Shown: positions 7,020 through 7,360 of the stretch, in pieces
Numbering within the stretch: position 1 is the stretch's first letter
How the letters are laid out: each line of letters opens with the position of its first letter
NCBI GenBank assembly: GCA_024642805.1
Contig: JAHEAK010000248.1
Coordinates: 1 to 7,360 of the forward strand
Source of the DNA: Kofleriaceae bacterium
GTDB lineage: Bacteria > Myxococcota_A > Polyangia > Haliangiales > Haliangiaceae
Direction: 5' to 3'
Length of the DNA stretch: 7,360 nucleotides
Notes under the pieces: generated by a model
What the model was told of the DNA's origin: nothing
The model's database searches: none
The model's input: the letters and a program-made list of their open reading frames with translations, nothing else
Program-made: the position numbers and the translations under genes

Positions 7020-7360
7020 GCGGGCGTCTCGCTGCTGAGTCGCTGATTGAGGGCTTGCTCGACGCGACGCTGATCGGAATCGCTGCCGAACCAGTCACGG
7101 GGAAAGGTATAGGCCTTGCCATCGGACTCGACCACCAGGAGCGGACCAGCCATGGTCCATGGTACGGCGCGACGAAGGAAGTAGGCGTGCTGAAAGGTCG
7201 ATGCGCTCAGCTCAAGGTCGTTGCCTTTGCACAGACCCGTTGGAACGATGATCTTTTCGAGGCCGAGCACGAAGGTACCCGGCGGATGCAGAAAGGTCTG
7301 CATGGCCTTGTAGCCTTGATAGACGGCGGTGAGAACCAGCACGGCTCCGATGACCTGGCC
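7016..7360 (-). CDS. Membrane-anchored hypothetical protein, partial (N-terminus beyond right edge)
   Basis: The last 114 residues of a protein that enters from beyond the window. The frame is open to base 7360 with no stop, so a start at the GTG at 7342 should not be assumed. The visible part begins inside a hydrophobic segment (GQVIGAVLVLTAVYQGY), probably the end of a membrane helix. It continues with a soluble domain of about 95 residues rich in short strands (FVLGLEKIIVP, GPLLVVESDGKAYTFP). A C-terminal basic helix, containing DSDQRRVEQALNQRL, closes it. The layout of membrane helices followed by a small beta domain and a closing helix recalls bacterial PH-like (YcxB-type) domains, but I see no diagnostic motif. 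It overlaps the downstream exported-protein gene by GTGA (7016-7019), indicating one operon. Function unknown. Confidence 0.65.
   Translation of the reverse strand, partial: GQVIGAVLVLTAVYQGYKAMQTFLHPPGTFVLGLEKIIVPTGLCKGNDLELSASTFQHAYFLRRAVPWTMAGPLLVVESDGKAYTFPRDWFGSDSDQRRVEQALNQRLSSETPA

Overview
The window is a GC-rich, densely coded stretch of bacterial chromosome carrying mostly housekeeping and central-carbon genes. I see no transposase, integrase, tRNA, rRNA, CRISPR array or toxin/defence gene. Short intergenic gaps, GTG starts, 4-bp ATGA/GTGA overlaps and a stand-alone archaeal-type methylmalonyl-CoA mutase large subunit fit a free-living, aerobic, high-GC Gram-negative. My best guess is a myxobacterial or other former deltaproteobacterial lineage, but the sequence does not prove this.

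Layout, left to right. A geranylgeranyl-reductase-family FAD oxidoreductase (66-1289, +) faces a three-gene minus-strand operon reading from 4374 down to 1410. That operon holds CoA-transferase subunit A (scoA), subunit B (scoB, ATGA overlap) and a methylmalonyl-CoA mutase large subunit (20 bp after scoB). The 120-bp convergent gap holds a 13-bp tandem repeat that looks like a stack of terminators for the operon. An 86-bp divergent gap (4375-4460), with a two-armed inverted repeat and candidate promoters in both directions, separates scoA from a plus-strand pair. The pair is a SAM hydroxide adenosyltransferase (DUF62, S-adenosylmethionine hydrolase) and an RlmD/TrmA-type rRNA m5U methyltransferase, joined by an ATGA overlap. 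A compact hairpin marks the convergent end at about 6478-6492. Beyond it, two unrecognised minus-strand genes overlap by GTGA: an exported protein of 175 aa and, upstream of it, a membrane-anchored protein that runs off the right edge.

How the genes may work together. The scoAB-mutase operon joins ketone-body/acetoacetate activation, which uses succinyl-CoA as CoA donor, to the propionyl-CoA/methylmalonyl-CoA branch that makes succinyl-CoA. This suits breakdown of branched-chain amino acids or odd-chain acids. The mutase lacks a B12-binding domain and needs a small subunit encoded elsewhere. The plus-strand pair combines an enzyme that hydrolyses SAM with one that uses SAM to methylate RNA.

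I did not find a convincing new multi-gene system. The most interesting items are the 13-bp repeat at the operon end, the divergent control region with apparently leaderless starts, the SAM-hydrolase/methyltransferase coupling, and the unknown exported/membrane gene pair.
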